From: Candidatus Pseudobacter hemicellulosilyticus
Lineage (GTDB): Bacteria > Bacteroidota > Bacteroidia > Chitinophagales > Chitinophagaceae
Assembly: GCA_029202545.1 (NCBI GenBank)
Contig: CP119311.1
Coordinates: 62,001 to 126,000 of the forward strand
Direction of reading: 5' to 3'
DNA length: 64,000 nucleotides
The first letter of the stretch is position 1. Every line of letters begins with the position of its first letter. Both the position numbers and the translations under genes were made by a program. This document shows positions 33,753 to 43,097 of this stretch, one piece after another. Under the pieces are notes generated by a model. That model had not been told where the DNA came from. It worked only from the letters and a program-made list of their open reading frames with translations, and did no database searches.

Positions 33753-36686
33753 TTACAAGCCGAGGTTTACGCCAAAGGTGACTGTTTTGAGTTGCGGATA
33801 CTGACCGCCGCCCAGCATACCAGAAGCTACTTCCGGGTCATAACCCAGGAAGTTATGCAATACAAAAAGGTTCTGTCCCTGAGCAAAAACGCGCAGGCTC
33901 CTGATCTTGGCCCTGCTCAGCATGGAGGCAGGCAGGTTGTAGGCCAGCATCACGTTGCGGAGACGGAGGAAATCACCTTTCTCCACAAAACGGGTAGTAC
34001 CGGACCTGAAGGTGCTGAAAGCAGAAGGTACGTTGGTAACATCACCCGGTTTTTGCCATTGGGTCAGCAGGTCCCTGTCCAGGCCTGTGAATACATATCC
34101 CCAATAGGACAGGTTCATGCGTTCGTTATTATAGACGTAGTTGCCGAAAGCATAGCTGAACAGTACATCCAGCTCAATGCCTTTATAATTCAGGTTGGTG
34201 CCAAAACCACCATAATGGGGAGGATCTGTGGGTCCAATCATCTGGCGGTAGTTGGCGCTGTAGGTCTCCGTCACATTACCAGTCTGGTCAAGATATTGCG
34301 CTTCGCCATTGTCCGGGTTTACGCCGGCATAACGGACGGTGTAGATCATATTAATGGGCTGACCCACTTTGTTGATGTACAGTCCATCAATGTTCTGGTC
34401 CTGTCCGGCCTGATCCACCAGCTTGCTTTTGTTATGGGCGTAGTTGGCAGAGATATTCCAGCGGAAATCCTTGGTGCGGACGATATCGGCATCAATGGAC
34501 ACTTCAATACCGGAGTTCTTCAGTTCACCCAGGTTATTGGTGATAGAAGCAAAACCGGAAGTGCGGGACAGCTGCCTGTTCAGGAAGAGGTCCTTGGTGA
34601 TATTGTTATAGTACTCAAAAGTACCGCCGATGCGGCCGTCCCAGAGGGAGAATTCAATACCGGTATTGAACATCACTTTCCTTTCCCAGGTGAGCGAACG
34701 GGGCAGGTTGGTGAGCTGGAAACCGGTAACACCATTATATACGGAGGGGCTCAGCAGCTCCAGGGAGGCAAAATCGCCAATACCCTGGCTACCGGCAGAA
34801 CCGTAGCTGATCTTGTACTTCAGGGAACTCAGCCAGCCACGGGTGGAAGCCATGAATTCCTCGTCGGAAACGATCCAGCTGGCGCCTACCTGTCCAAAGT
34901 TGGCCCATTGCTGATCGTTGGACAAACGGCTGGAACCGTCACGACGGGCGCCGAAGTTGAGGTAATATTTTCCTTTGTAGCCATATACTCCATCAAAGAA
35001 ATAAGATACCAGGCCATTCCTGGTCACGGTACCATTCACGGTGGGAATATAGCCGTTATTGGGCGTACCTGGCGTGATACCGGATTCATTCTTGAAAGGA
35101 CCTACCAGGCCCCATCCGGAGAAGCCGAAAGTTTCAGAGCGGCCTTCAATGATCTCATTGTACAGGGCGGCAGTGATCTCATGATCGCCGAAGGTCCTGT
35201 TAAAGCTCAGTGAAGTAGTTCCGGTGTAACGGAAGGTCTTGGCATAGCTCCTGCGTACTTCACCATTACCGCCTGTAGCCTGGATGCCCTGGTCAGTATT
35301 GCGGTCAAAATAGTTGAAGGTCTCATTCTGCGTCAGATCGCCACCCCATTGGGTGCGGAGGCGTAAGCCTTTTACCCAGGGCAGGTTGTACTCAATGAAA
35401 ACACTACCGATGCCTTTCAGCTGGTCGCTGTTCCCGAAATTCTCATAGATCTCCTGCAGGGGGTTGGGCTGCAGACCAATAAAGTCATACTGGTAGTTGC
35501 CCTCTGCATCATACAGGTTCATGTAAGGGTTGAAATAACGGATGGCGTTCAGGGGAGAACCGATATATACGTCGTCTTCCCTGGTATTGGTCAGCCTGGA
35601 ATAACCGAAAGAGGCATTCAGCCCTATTTTGAAATCGCTGAAAGTGTTTTCAATATTGGCGCGGCCGGTATACCTTTTCAGGCCGGTATTGCGTACTACA
35701 CCCTGCTGATCAAAGATAGAACCGGAGAGGTAGAAACGGGTCTTGTCATTACCGCCGGAGGCGCTGACCTGGTGCGATTGGGAGATCCCTTTGCGAAACA
35801 GCGCTTCTTCCAGGCCATTGTTGATCTTGCTGAGGCTGTCCACATCTGCATCAGACCAGCCGTTGGGGTTGGCGCCATAGGGACTGTCATAAAACTCATA
35901 TTGCAGTTTTTCTGCAGAGTTCATCAGCTTCACCCTGTTCTTGGGCAGTTCAGAATAACCTACCTGGCCATCATAGTTTACGCGGGTCTGGCCGGCAGCG
36001 CCCCTTCTGGTGGTGATCACGATAACGCCGTTGGCGCCCCTTGAACCGTAGATAGCAGTAGAGGAGGCGTCCTTCAGCACGTTGTAAGATTCAATATCGC
36101 CAGGATTGATAGTAGCAAAATCGTTGGCAGTCACCTGTACCCCGTCAATAACATATAAAGGAGTATTGGTTCCGTTGATAGAACCTTTACCACGGATGGT
36201 CACTGTAGCCGCAGCACCAGGCTGACCGGAAGAGGACATGGAAAGCAGACCGGGGATCTTACCCTGCAGGGCCTTATCAAAAGAGCCGATCGGCTGCATC
36301 TTGATCTCATCACCTTTGATCCTGGATATAGAGCCGGCTACCTGCCGCTTATTCTGCACGGCATAACCAGTCACAATCACTTCGGAAAGGGTGTTCTCGG
36401 ACACGGCCAGCTGAACATTGACCGGGCCGGCGCCGATGGGCGCTTCCAGGGTGTTAAATCCCACGCTGGTAAATACCAGGGTAGTAGCGCTGGCAGGCAC
36501 CACTATGGAAAAGCTTCCATCCGGTTCTGTAGTTACTGAAATATTGGTTCCTTTAGCAGTTACGGTGGCACCGGCCAATGGCTGGCCGTCCCGCTGGTCT
36601 GATACGGTGCCGGTGACCGACTTAGTCTGGGCGAACGTAGACAATGCCAGTAGCATTCCCAGAACAACTAACAATGGTCTTCTCAT
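33753..36686 (-). CDS. susC: SusC/RagA family TonB-linked outer membrane transporter (pair A)
   Basis: TonB-dependent transporter of 977 residues. It has a signal peptide (LLVVLGMLLALSTFAQ), a carboxypeptidase-regulatory-like domain (VTGTVSDQRDGQPLAGATVT), a TonB-box segment (LSEVIVTGYAVQNKRQVAGS), a plug (SINGTNTPLYVIDGVQV, SYNVLKDASSTAIYGSRGAN) and a barrel ending KTVTFGVNLGL. Pair A contains only susC and susD in this window and no enzymes, so it may depend on enzymes from operon B or elsewhere. Confidence 0.96.
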   Translation of the reverse strand: MRRPLLVVLGMLLALSTFAQTKSVTGTVSDQRDGQPLAGATVTAKGTNISVTTEPDGSFSIVVPASATTLVFTSVGFNTLEAPIGAGPVNVQLAVSENTLSEVIVTGYAVQNKRQVAGSISRIKGDEIKMQPIGSFDKALQGKIPGLLSMSSSGQPGAAATVTIRGKGSINGTNTPLYVIDGVQVTANDFATINPGDIESYNVLKDASSTAIYGSRGANGVIVITTRRGAAGQTRVNYDGQVGYSELPKNRVKLMNSAEKLQYEFYDSPYGANPNGWSDADVDSLSKINNGLEEALFRKGISQSHQVSASGGNDKTRFYLSGSIFDQQGVVRNTGLKRYTGRANIENTFSDFKIGLNASFGYSRLTNTREDDVYIGSPLNAIRYFNPYMNLYDAEGNYQYDFIGLQPNPLQEIYENFGNSDQLKGIGSVFIEYNLPWVKGLRLRTQWGGDLTQNETFNYFDRNTDQGIQATGGNGEVRRSYAKTFRYTGTTSLSFNRTFGDHEITAALYNEIIEGRSETFGFSGWGLVGPFKNESGITPGTPNNGYIPTVNGTVTRNGLVSYFFDGVYGYKGKYYLNFGARRDGSSRLSNDQQWANFGQVGASWIVSDEEFMASTRGWLSSLKYKISYGSAGSQGIGDFASLELLSPSVYNGVTGFQLTNLPRSLTWERKVMFNTGIEFSLWDGRIGGTFEYYNNITKDLFLNRQLSRTSGFASITNNLGELKNSGIEVSIDADIVRTKDFRWNISANYAHNKSKLVDQAGQDQNIDGLYINKVGQPINMIYTVRYAGVNPDNGEAQYLDQTGNVTETYSANYRQMIGPTDPPHYGGFGTNLNYKGIELDVLFSYAFGNYVYNNERMNLSYWGYVFTGLDRDLLTQWQKPGDVTNVPSAFSTFRSGTTRFVEKGDFLRLRNVMLAYNLPASMLSRAKIRSLRVFAQGQNLFVLHNFLGYDPEVASGMLGGGQYPQLKTVTFGVNLGL

Positions 36687-36940
36687 AAGTTGTGTTTTAA
36701 ATTACCGTTTGAGAAAAATGAATATGCGCACAAAGAGAAACTTTTCTTATCATGTCTATTTCTATGACCGCACGGCCCGCTATACCGCTGCTACATCGAT
36801 CAATTATTATAACCACCTATAACAGGGGAAAAAATCGAAATTATCCTGTACCGACAATTATTGCTACTAATAAGTGCATGAAGTTGTCATGAGTAAAATA
36901 AAATACCCAAAAACCAGCCTATCGTTTTGGTCAAAAAAAC
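36687..36940. other. Intergenic region upstream of susC pair A
   Basis: It probably holds the promoter of pair A. On the minus strand TCTCTTTG near 36736-36743 resembles a -7 element. Upstream are TATAACCACCTATAAC (two copies of TATAAC, 10-bp period, around 36808-36823) and an inverted pair TTATT/AATAA near 36859-36872. The 14-bp repeat found before operon B is not present here. Confidence 0.35.
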
Positions 36941-39082
36941 TCACGCATGCAAAGGCGCGACAAGATAAGAAATTTTTGAGTGTAATTCTCCGGGCCTAAA
37001 AGGCTTATGAATAAAATCAGTGAATCCTTTTTGTAAAAGATCTTCCTGCATATTATCATATACCGCAGCAGTAAACGCCAATACCGGAATAGTGGCATTG
37101 AGCTTCCGGATCTCACGGAGTGCAGTGGCGCCGTCCATCTCAGGCATTTCAAGATCTATCAGCAGCAGGTCGAAATTTTCCTTCCGGAATTTCTCTACCG
37201 CCTCGCGGCCGTTGGTAGCCTCCACTACGGTGATCCCCCATTTTGTCAGGAAGCGCCGGGCAATGGAAAGGTTAACGGGATTGTCCTCTGCAATCAACAC
37301 CCTTACTCCTGATAAGGGTGCTAATTGGGCACTATTTTCCTCACTGATATACCGCGGCATATTCTCGTTGATCTTTAATTCTACCGTAAAATGGAAGGCG
37401 CTGCCTTTGTGCTCTTCACTTTCAAGCAGGAGATCGCTGTTAAACTGATTCAGGATCTTCTTGGTGATAGCAAGTCCAAGGCCAGTACCACCATACTTAC
37501 GTGTAGTGTTTACATCTGCTTGTGTGAAGCTCTCAAAGATCTCACGGTGTTTGTGGCGGGGGATGCCAATGCCGGTATCCATAACAATGAACTGGACTGT
37601 CACTTTGGAGGAGGAGGAGAACAGTTTACGGACGGCCATTGTGATCTTGCCCTCATGGGTGAACTTAATGGCATTGGAGAGCAGGTTGCTCATGACCTGG
37701 TTCAGCCTGGTTTCATCCGTGATCAGCTCCATATCCAGGCGGTCGTCTATATCGGTCCTGAATTCCAGTCCGCGGGCGCGGGCCTGGGGGGAGAACTGGG
37801 AAGCCAGTTGCAGAATGAATGTCTTTATATTGACAGGTTGTGCCGCCAGTTCCAGCTTGCCTGCTTCGATCTTGTTATAATCCAGGATATCATTGATGAG
37901 CACCATCATATGCCGGGAAGAGAACTGCAGGATATCCAGGTGGCTTTTCTGGGAGGGCAGGTGGTCTTCCTGGGCCAGCAGGTTGGAGGCCCCGATAATA
38001 CCATTGAGCGGGGTGCGCAGCTCATGGCTCATATTGGAAAGGAACCTGGATTTGGCCTTGGCGGCCACCTCGGCTGTTTCCTTGGCCTTCATCAGTTCAA
38101 ATTCGGTCATTTTCACATGCGATACATCCAGGATACTGATCTTGGTATAGCGAAGGTCTTTATAGGAGAAAGGCGATACGCTCACATAGCCATAGAAAGT
38201 GCGGCCTGTTTTGGTGGTAAAGGCCAGCTCTCCCTGCCAGGTACTGGTATGGTCCGATACGGAGAGTGCCAGCTCCACGGAATTGAACTGCTTTACATGG
38301 TCCTCATCAAACCACTGTTCAATATGCGAGCCCTCTATCTCCTTTTTTTCATTCACTTCAAACAGCTCCAGCGCCCGCTGGTTACACATGGCGATATTGG
38401 AGGTCTGGCTGAAAATGATAAATACCCCGTCCAGCGAGGTATTGAAGATAGCTTCCCCGAATTTCTTCTCCTGCATGATGGCCTCTTCATTGTCCTTGTT
38501 GATCCGGAGTACGGCATAGGAGAATACGATGGTCATGGCCAGGGCCGTAATGAGGTTACTGCTGTAGAGCCGGGAATACAGGGCCTCGTTGATGGTCTGG
38601 ATATCGTTGATATAGGGGTTGAACCGGAGACAGACCAGGCAGCAAAGCACCGTGATCAGGTATACCGTGATCAGTTCCCGGCTGCTGCGGCGGATGCTGA
38701 CCACAAACGTGAGTACCAGGAAATAGGGAAAATACAACAGGTAACTGCCCCCTTTCAATCCTTCAATATAGGATACCACTACCAGGTAGAGGTTCAGGTT
38801 CACTACCGCAATGATCCGCCCGATCTCCACTTTCCGCTTGGAACCGAGGTAAAAAGCCAGCAGGAATAAATAGGCGGAAGTGATATTGGTGAGGGCGCTG
38901 ATATAGAGCTTATGGTAAAAATACGATATAACGGAAAAGAAGTTGACCAGTAAGGCCAGCAGAATAAACTGGTTGAAATGTATGATCTTTTTACGCTGCT
39001 CCTTGGTGATCCCATCCTGGAGGCCGGAATAAACGATATCCCGGTAAATAGACCAACCCAGATATAATAATTTCTGCTTCAT
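36941..39082 (-). CDS. Membrane-bound hybrid histidine kinase (PAS-HisKA-HATPase-REC)
   Basis: Hybrid sensor kinase of 713 residues. About six membrane helices fill residues 30-210 (ILLALLVNFFSVISYFYHK, YLLYFPYFLVLTFVVSI, LITALAMTIVFSYAVL). A PAS domain follows (FNTSLDGVFIIF, WQGELAFTTKTGRTFYGYVS), then HisKA (FLSNMSHELRTPLNGIIGA, His near 353), HATPase (MSNLLSNAIKFTHEG, DTGIGIP, GGTGLGLAI) and a receiver (RVLIAEDNPVNLS, DLLLIDLEMPEMDG, Asp near 641). The ATG at 39082 is chosen because the longer frame enters the promoter region of the divergent HPt gene. With no output domain of its own, it should pass phosphate through the neighbouring HPt protein. Confidence 0.94.
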   Translation of the reverse strand: MKQKLLYLGWSIYRDIVYSGLQDGITKEQRKKIIHFNQFILLALLVNFFSVISYFYHKLYISALTNITSAYLFLLAFYLGSKRKVEIGRIIAVVNLNLYLVVVSYIEGLKGGSYLLYFPYFLVLTFVVSIRRSSRELITVYLITVLCCLVCLRFNPYINDIQTINEALYSRLYSSNLITALAMTIVFSYAVLRINKDNEEAIMQEKKFGEAIFNTSLDGVFIIFSQTSNIAMCNQRALELFEVNEKKEIEGSHIEQWFDEDHVKQFNSVELALSVSDHTSTWQGELAFTTKTGRTFYGYVSVSPFSYKDLRYTKISILDVSHVKMTEFELMKAKETAEVAAKAKSRFLSNMSHELRTPLNGIIGASNLLAQEDHLPSQKSHLDILQFSSRHMMVLINDILDYNKIEAGKLELAAQPVNIKTFILQLASQFSPQARARGLEFRTDIDDRLDMELITDETRLNQVMSNLLSNAIKFTHEGKITMAVRKLFSSSSKVTVQFIVMDTGIGIPRHKHREIFESFTQADVNTTRKYGGTGLGLAITKKILNQFNSDLLLESEEHKGSAFHFTVELKINENMPRYISEENSAQLAPLSGVRVLIAEDNPVNLSIARRFLTKWGITVVEATNGREAVEKFRKENFDLLLIDLEMPEMDGATALREIRKLNATIPVLAFTAAVYDNMQEDLLQKGFTDFIHKPFRPGELHSKISYLVAPLHA

Positions 39083-39161
39083 AGAGTTATTGAAAAGATA
39101 CTGGATATTCCATAAAGTAGTTTTACTTTGGCATAACGTAAAAAGACAAAATCTATTTCCC

Positions 39162-39566
39162 ATGAACGGCCATACCCTACCTAAAATTTTCATTTTCAAC
39201 GAAAATATCGATGCAGGTTACCTGTATAGCCTGTATGCGGACGATTATCAATATATAGAAGAAGTCTTTGCCATCACCCTTCAGCAATACAATGAGGACC
39301 TGAACGCCCTTCACCAGGCCTGGGCCGCAGAGGCGGTCGCCGATCTCAAAAGAGGCATCCACAAGATCAAGCCGGCCTTTGGATTTGTTGGCCTGCTGGA
39401 TGTACAGGAACAGTGCGCCGCCTTTGAGGATCTCTGCCAGCGTGCTTCCGGAACTGCCGCATTGGCCGGCCCCTATCAGCAAATTATTACTACATTAGCA
39501 GTGAGCAAAACGCTCCTGGAATCCGAATATCTTAAGCTGAAAGAATTTAACGGTACACCTCTATGA
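39162..39566 (+). CDS. HPt domain phosphotransfer protein
   Basis: Free-standing histidine phosphotransfer protein of 134 residues, divergent from the hybrid kinase. The four-helix HPt core has its phospho-acceptor in LKRGIHKIKPAFGFVGL (His67). ATG 39162 is used; an earlier in-frame ATG at 39090 would add 24 residues reaching towards the kinase gene. Its stop overlaps the start of the LytTR regulator gene (ATGA at 39563-39566), so the two are translationally coupled. It is the probable shuttle from the kinase receiver to the LytTR regulator. Confidence 0.88.
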   Translation: MNGHTLPKIFIFNENIDAGYLYSLYADDYQYIEEVFAITLQQYNEDLNALHQAWAAEAVADLKRGIHKIKPAFGFVGLLDVQEQCAAFEDLCQRASGTAALAGPYQQIITTLAVSKTLLESEYLKLKEFNGTPL

Positions 39567-40255
39567 TTTATAGCTGTATCATTGTGGAAGACCTGCAGGT
39601 GGCCGCCGATTACCTGACCCGGTGCTGTGAAAAAAGCGGACAGGTAAAAGTACAGGGCCACTTTACCAATGTGCCTGAAGCCCTCAGCTTCCTGAACCAG
39701 CATTCCATTGACCTGATCTTCCTGGACGTGGAAATGCCCGGTGCTACCGGTTTTGACCTGCTGGACCAGCTGGCCTTTCATCCCAAAGTGATCCTTACCA
39801 CCTCCAAATCAGAATATGCCTATGATGCTTTCGAATACAAAGTAGTGGATTTTCTCAAGAAGCCTTTTACCTACCAGCGCTTCCAGGAGGCTATGGACAA
39901 ACTGATAGCCCTGGCCGAACCAGGTCCCCCACCCCTGCCGGCAGCCGATCACCTATTTATCAAGAGCGATGGCAAACTGGTAAGGCTCAATAATGACGAT
40001 ATCCTCTATATTGAAAGTATGGGCGATTATGTCCGCTTTGTGACGGCCGATAAAAAATTTGTGACCCATAATACCATCAAGAACCTGGAAGAGAAGATAG
40101 ACCGGGCCATTTTTATGAAGGTCCACCGCTCCTATATCATCAATATCAATAAAATAGACGATATCCGGGAGAACGATCTCTATATCCGGGGGAACGAGAT
40201 CCCTATCAGCAAGGCGCATAAAGGGGATATCCTGAAAAGGCTGAACATCATTTAG
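39563..40255 (+). CDS. LytTR family response regulator
   Basis: Response regulator of 230 residues. The receiver spans 1-118 (phospho-acceptor Asp55 in DLIFLDVEMPGATGF; TTSKSEYAYDAFEYKVVDFL) and a LytTR DNA-binding domain covers about 130-228 (DDILYIESMGDYVRFVTADK, FMKVHRSYIININKIDDI). It overlaps the HPt gene by 4 nt. LytTR proteins bind short direct repeats upstream of targets. The divergent 79-nt kinase/HPt intergenic region may be autoregulated. Confidence 0.94.
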   Translation: MIYSCIIVEDLQVAADYLTRCCEKSGQVKVQGHFTNVPEALSFLNQHSIDLIFLDVEMPGATGFDLLDQLAFHPKVILTTSKSEYAYDAFEYKVVDFLKKPFTYQRFQEAMDKLIALAEPGPPPLPAADHLFIKSDGKLVRLNNDDILYIESMGDYVRFVTADKKFVTHNTIKNLEEKIDRAIFMKVHRSYIININKIDDIRENDLYIRGNEIPISKAHKGDILKRLNII

Positions 40256-41055
40256 CGGGTCGCTTATCGACAGATTGGCGCTGTTCACCGCAGGTTTACC
40301 CATCTCCAACTAATAAATTTCCTTTCCCGCCAGGCATTGTACACTTTTACAAAGGAATTGGAGCGGAACACCCGCCGTAGCAGTAGAAAAAAGCACACAG
40401 ACCTCCCAAAATATTGATTCGTGACGGTTATTACACCTTGAGCTCAATCTGGACACCCTAAAAAAGATGAAGCCCGTACAGTATGAAAACAAAAGAGTAA
40501 CCCAACAACCAGCCAGGCCTACTCTGACCAACTTTTAAGGATTTCATTTTTTTAAAGCCGGACTTCCTACAGTCCGGCTTGGTTTTGCCTAAAATTGATC
40601 AAATTATTGAAAAGAACCATTTTTGGCATCTTTTTAGTTCCTGCCTTATTTGACAAAGATCAATTCACAGAAAAACCAGGTGCAAACATCGAACCCTATT
40701 AGCTGTTCATCGAAAAGGATCAGAACACATAAAAGATTTTTGCATCTTTGTGCTATCAGTCGATCATCGAATATCCATTGAAAGTCATTATTCCGGAACC
40801 ACCACCCCCGGAAACAAATCCAAGAAAGGCATCACGGCGCCCATTCCTTAAAAGCCGCAATACAATTCCAATATTGCTGAAAAATTGATGTAGCAAAATC
40901 TCCTCGGAGGAAAACCGTTACAGTATCTTTTGATTAACCAGTGTCCGGTATGCCAGTAAAACCTGTTAAATCCAAACCTATCGATTTCTTTTTTGTATTA
41001 CGTTTGACTACCCAAAGTAAAGAATTGTACAAGCAGCCCCGTGAGGCTGCTTTTT
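40256..41055. other. 800-nt region without a convincing gene
   Basis: It contains the LytTR operon terminator (40555-40586) and a second plus-strand terminator (41033-41057) with no coding gene between them. TTTTGCATCTTTGTG near 40736-40750 resembles a -7 promoter element. A transcript of about 300 nt ending at 41057 is possible. I cannot assign it to a known RNA family, and short ORFs here run over the terminator. Confidence 0.4.
40555..40586 (+). terminator. Terminator of the HPt-LytTR operon
   Basis: Perfect 10-bp stem AAGCCGGACT / AGTCCGGCTT with loop TCCTAC, followed by GGTTTT. An oppositely placed A/T run makes it potentially bidirectional. Confidence 0.75.
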
Positions 41056-41057
41056 TT
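41033..41057 (+). terminator. Rho-independent terminator with no assigned upstream gene
   Basis: Stem GCAGCC / GGCTGC, loop CCGTGA, then seven T on the plus strand. It lies at the 3' end of the convergent beta-CASP gene (stop 41056) and could serve both strands, although the T-run favours plus-strand transcription. Confidence 0.7.
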
Positions 41058-42459
41058 ATCCCAGTCCTATTTCATCGTGCCTGTCCGGGATCTCCACATC
41101 CACAAAGCCTTTTTTCTGCAGCCGCATCTTGAACTGGACCTGTACATCATATTCCCCATGCACCAGGAATAGTTTCTTCACTTCCCGCGGGTCCTGTTCC
41201 GACAGGAACTGGCTCAGGTCCTCATAATCGCCATGGGCGCTCATACTGCGGATAGCGCCGATCTCGGCATGTACTTCATGGCGCACCCCGAAGATGGTCA
41301 CCTCCTTATCTCCCGCCATCAGCCTGCCGCCCAGCGAGCGGGGCTCACAATAACCGGTCATCAGGATGGTATTCCGGCTGTTCTCAATATTATTGCTGAT
41401 ATGGTGTTTTACCCGGCCTGCCTCGGCCATGCCGCTGGCGGAGATAATGACACAGGGTTCATTCCGGAAATTGAGCATCTTAGACTGGTCCACGTTCTTG
41501 ATGTATTTAAGTCCGTTGAACGCAAAGGGGTCATTGTCCGTTTGCAGCAGCTTCTGGATATTCCTGTTGAAATATTGCGGATACCTTTTCACCAGTTCAG
41601 TGGCCTCTATGCTGAGGGGGCTGTCCACAAAATAATCCAGGGCCGGTAAACGCCGTTCATTCTCCAGCTGGTTAAGCGCAAACAGCAACTCCTGTGTCCT
41701 GCCTACACTAAATGCCGGCATAATGAGCTTGCCTTTTTTCTGGAGGCAGGTCTTCTGGATCCATTCCAGCAGCATATCCGGTGTGGTCATATGCACATCG
41801 TGCAGGCTGTTGCCGTAGGTGGACTCCAGGAGAATATAGTCGGCCTGCGGGAAAGACGCCGGGGACCGCAGGATCACATCGCGGTAGCGGCCCACATCCC
41901 CGCTGAAGGTGAGGCGCGTAAGTTTACCGTTCTCCTTGATGCGCAGGTGTACAGCGGCACTGCCAATGATATGGCCGGCATCAGTGTACATCAGCTCTAC
42001 CTGGTCGTCTATTGAATGCCAGAACCCGTATTCCAGTGGTTCAAAAAAAGCCAGGGAGGCTTTGGCGTCTTCTTCTGTATACAGGGGCTGCAGGTAGGGC
42101 AGTCCTTCGGCAGCCCTTCTTTTATTAGAGAACTTCACATCATCTTCCTGGATACCGCCGGAATCTTCCAGCAGGATGCCGGCCAGTTCTTTGGTGGCCG
42201 GCGTGCAGTAGATCTTGCCATTGAATCCATCCTTGACCAGTTTGGGTATCAGGCCACTGTGATCTATATGCGCATGCGAAAGGATCAGCACATCCACTTT
42301 GGTGGGATCAAAGCCCCAATCCCGGTTAAGCCGGTCAGTATCCCGGCCCATGCCCTGGTACATACCACAGTCCAGGAGGTATTGCCGGCCATTTTTGAGG
42401 GTGAGGAGGTGTTTACTTCCGGTAACGGTACGGGCTGCGCCGTGAAAGGCAATTTTCAT
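41056..42459 (-). CDS. MBL-fold beta-CASP nuclease-like metallo-hydrolase
   Basis: Protein of 467 residues with a metallo-beta-lactamase core: TVTGSKHLLTL, the metal motif LSHAHIDHSG, DAGHIIGSA and TFSGDVGR. A beta-CASP insert (LLESTYGNSLHD, MPAFSVGRTQELL) and C-terminal motifs ISASGMAEAGR, RSMSAHGDY and FLVHGE complete it. The architecture is that of RNA-processing beta-CASP enzymes (YSH1/CPSF73-like bacterial group). It lacks an N-terminal KH region and is not RNase J. It is cytoplasmic and probably acts on RNA. Confidence 0.92.
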   Translation of the reverse strand: MKIAFHGAARTVTGSKHLLTLKNGRQYLLDCGMYQGMGRDTDRLNRDWGFDPTKVDVLILSHAHIDHSGLIPKLVKDGFNGKIYCTPATKELAGILLEDSGGIQEDDVKFSNKRRAAEGLPYLQPLYTEEDAKASLAFFEPLEYGFWHSIDDQVELMYTDAGHIIGSAAVHLRIKENGKLTRLTFSGDVGRYRDVILRSPASFPQADYILLESTYGNSLHDVHMTTPDMLLEWIQKTCLQKKGKLIMPAFSVGRTQELLFALNQLENERRLPALDYFVDSPLSIEATELVKRYPQYFNRNIQKLLQTDNDPFAFNGLKYIKNVDQSKMLNFRNEPCVIISASGMAEAGRVKHHISNNIENSRNTILMTGYCEPRSLGGRLMAGDKEVTIFGVRHEVHAEIGAIRSMSAHGDYEDLSQFLSEQDPREVKKLFLVHGEYDVQVQFKMRLQKKGFVDVEIPDRHDEIGLG

Positions 42460-42525
42460 ATGGAATGATTTGAAAGGATGATGAAGCTATAACTATGCAA
42501 ATGCTATCTTATACTATACACTATG

Positions 42526-43029
42526 TTATGCCGGGATTGCTGATGGAACAGCTGTCCTGGCCTTGAACGACCAGGTCAGCCAGCATTCCGCTACTTTCTC
42601 CCCTGCTTCATTGGTACCGGTGGCGCTGGCTGTAAAGGTCTGCGCCTCGCCGCTGGCAATGGCTTTTTCGATAGCGGCTTTCAGCCCATCCCCGTCTGTA
42701 CAGGTAAAGCTGGTCAGGCCGGTAGCTTTCTTGTAATAGCTGGCTTCCATTTTCACCACCAGCATGGAAACCGCTGGTTTTCGGCCAAAGAGGTGGGCCA
42801 TGGCCAGTGCGCCGGTACTCATTTCGCCAGCCATAGCCAGGCAGGCAAAATAGGTGGACCGGAAAGGATTGCGGGAGAACCAGCGATAGGGTACGGTCAC
42901 CACGCAGCGCTGCGGATCCACAGAACGGATGCGTACACCGGCAAAAAAAGCGCTGGGCAGCCTGCTGAACAGGAACCAGCGGGCCTTTACGGGATGTTGC
43001 ATCAGTTGCAGGAAATTGGTGGCGGACAT
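42526..43029 (-). CDS. DUF4442 domain protein (hot-dog fold)
   Basis: Protein of 167 residues when started at ATG 43029 (MSATNFLQLMQHPVKARWFL). Core motifs RIRSVDPQRCVVTVPYRWFS, NPFRSTYFACLAMAGEMST and KMEASYYKKATG match the DUF4442/PaaI-like thioesterase-type hot-dog fold. No catalytic role is established for the family. It sits 38 nt downstream of the thioredoxin-like gene on the same strand, and the pair may be co-transcribed. Confidence 0.83.
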   Translation of the reverse strand: MSATNFLQLMQHPVKARWFLFSRLPSAFFAGVRIRSVDPQRCVVTVPYRWFSRNPFRSTYFACLAMAGEMSTGALAMAHLFGRKPAVSMLVVKMEASYYKKATGLTSFTCTDGDGLKAAIEKAIASGEAQTFTASATGTNEAGEKVAECWLTWSFKARTAVPSAIPA

Positions 43030-43097
43030 ACCAGTTGGTTTATGGATAGCTGATCCTGGCAACAGCTTACCGCCACTGCCAGGATCAACCTGCAGGA

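Noticed and set aside
40941..41132. Plus-strand ORF of 63 codons in the intergenic region after LytTR
   Set aside because: It runs through a clear terminator hairpin and T-run and into the 3' end of the convergent beta-CASP gene.
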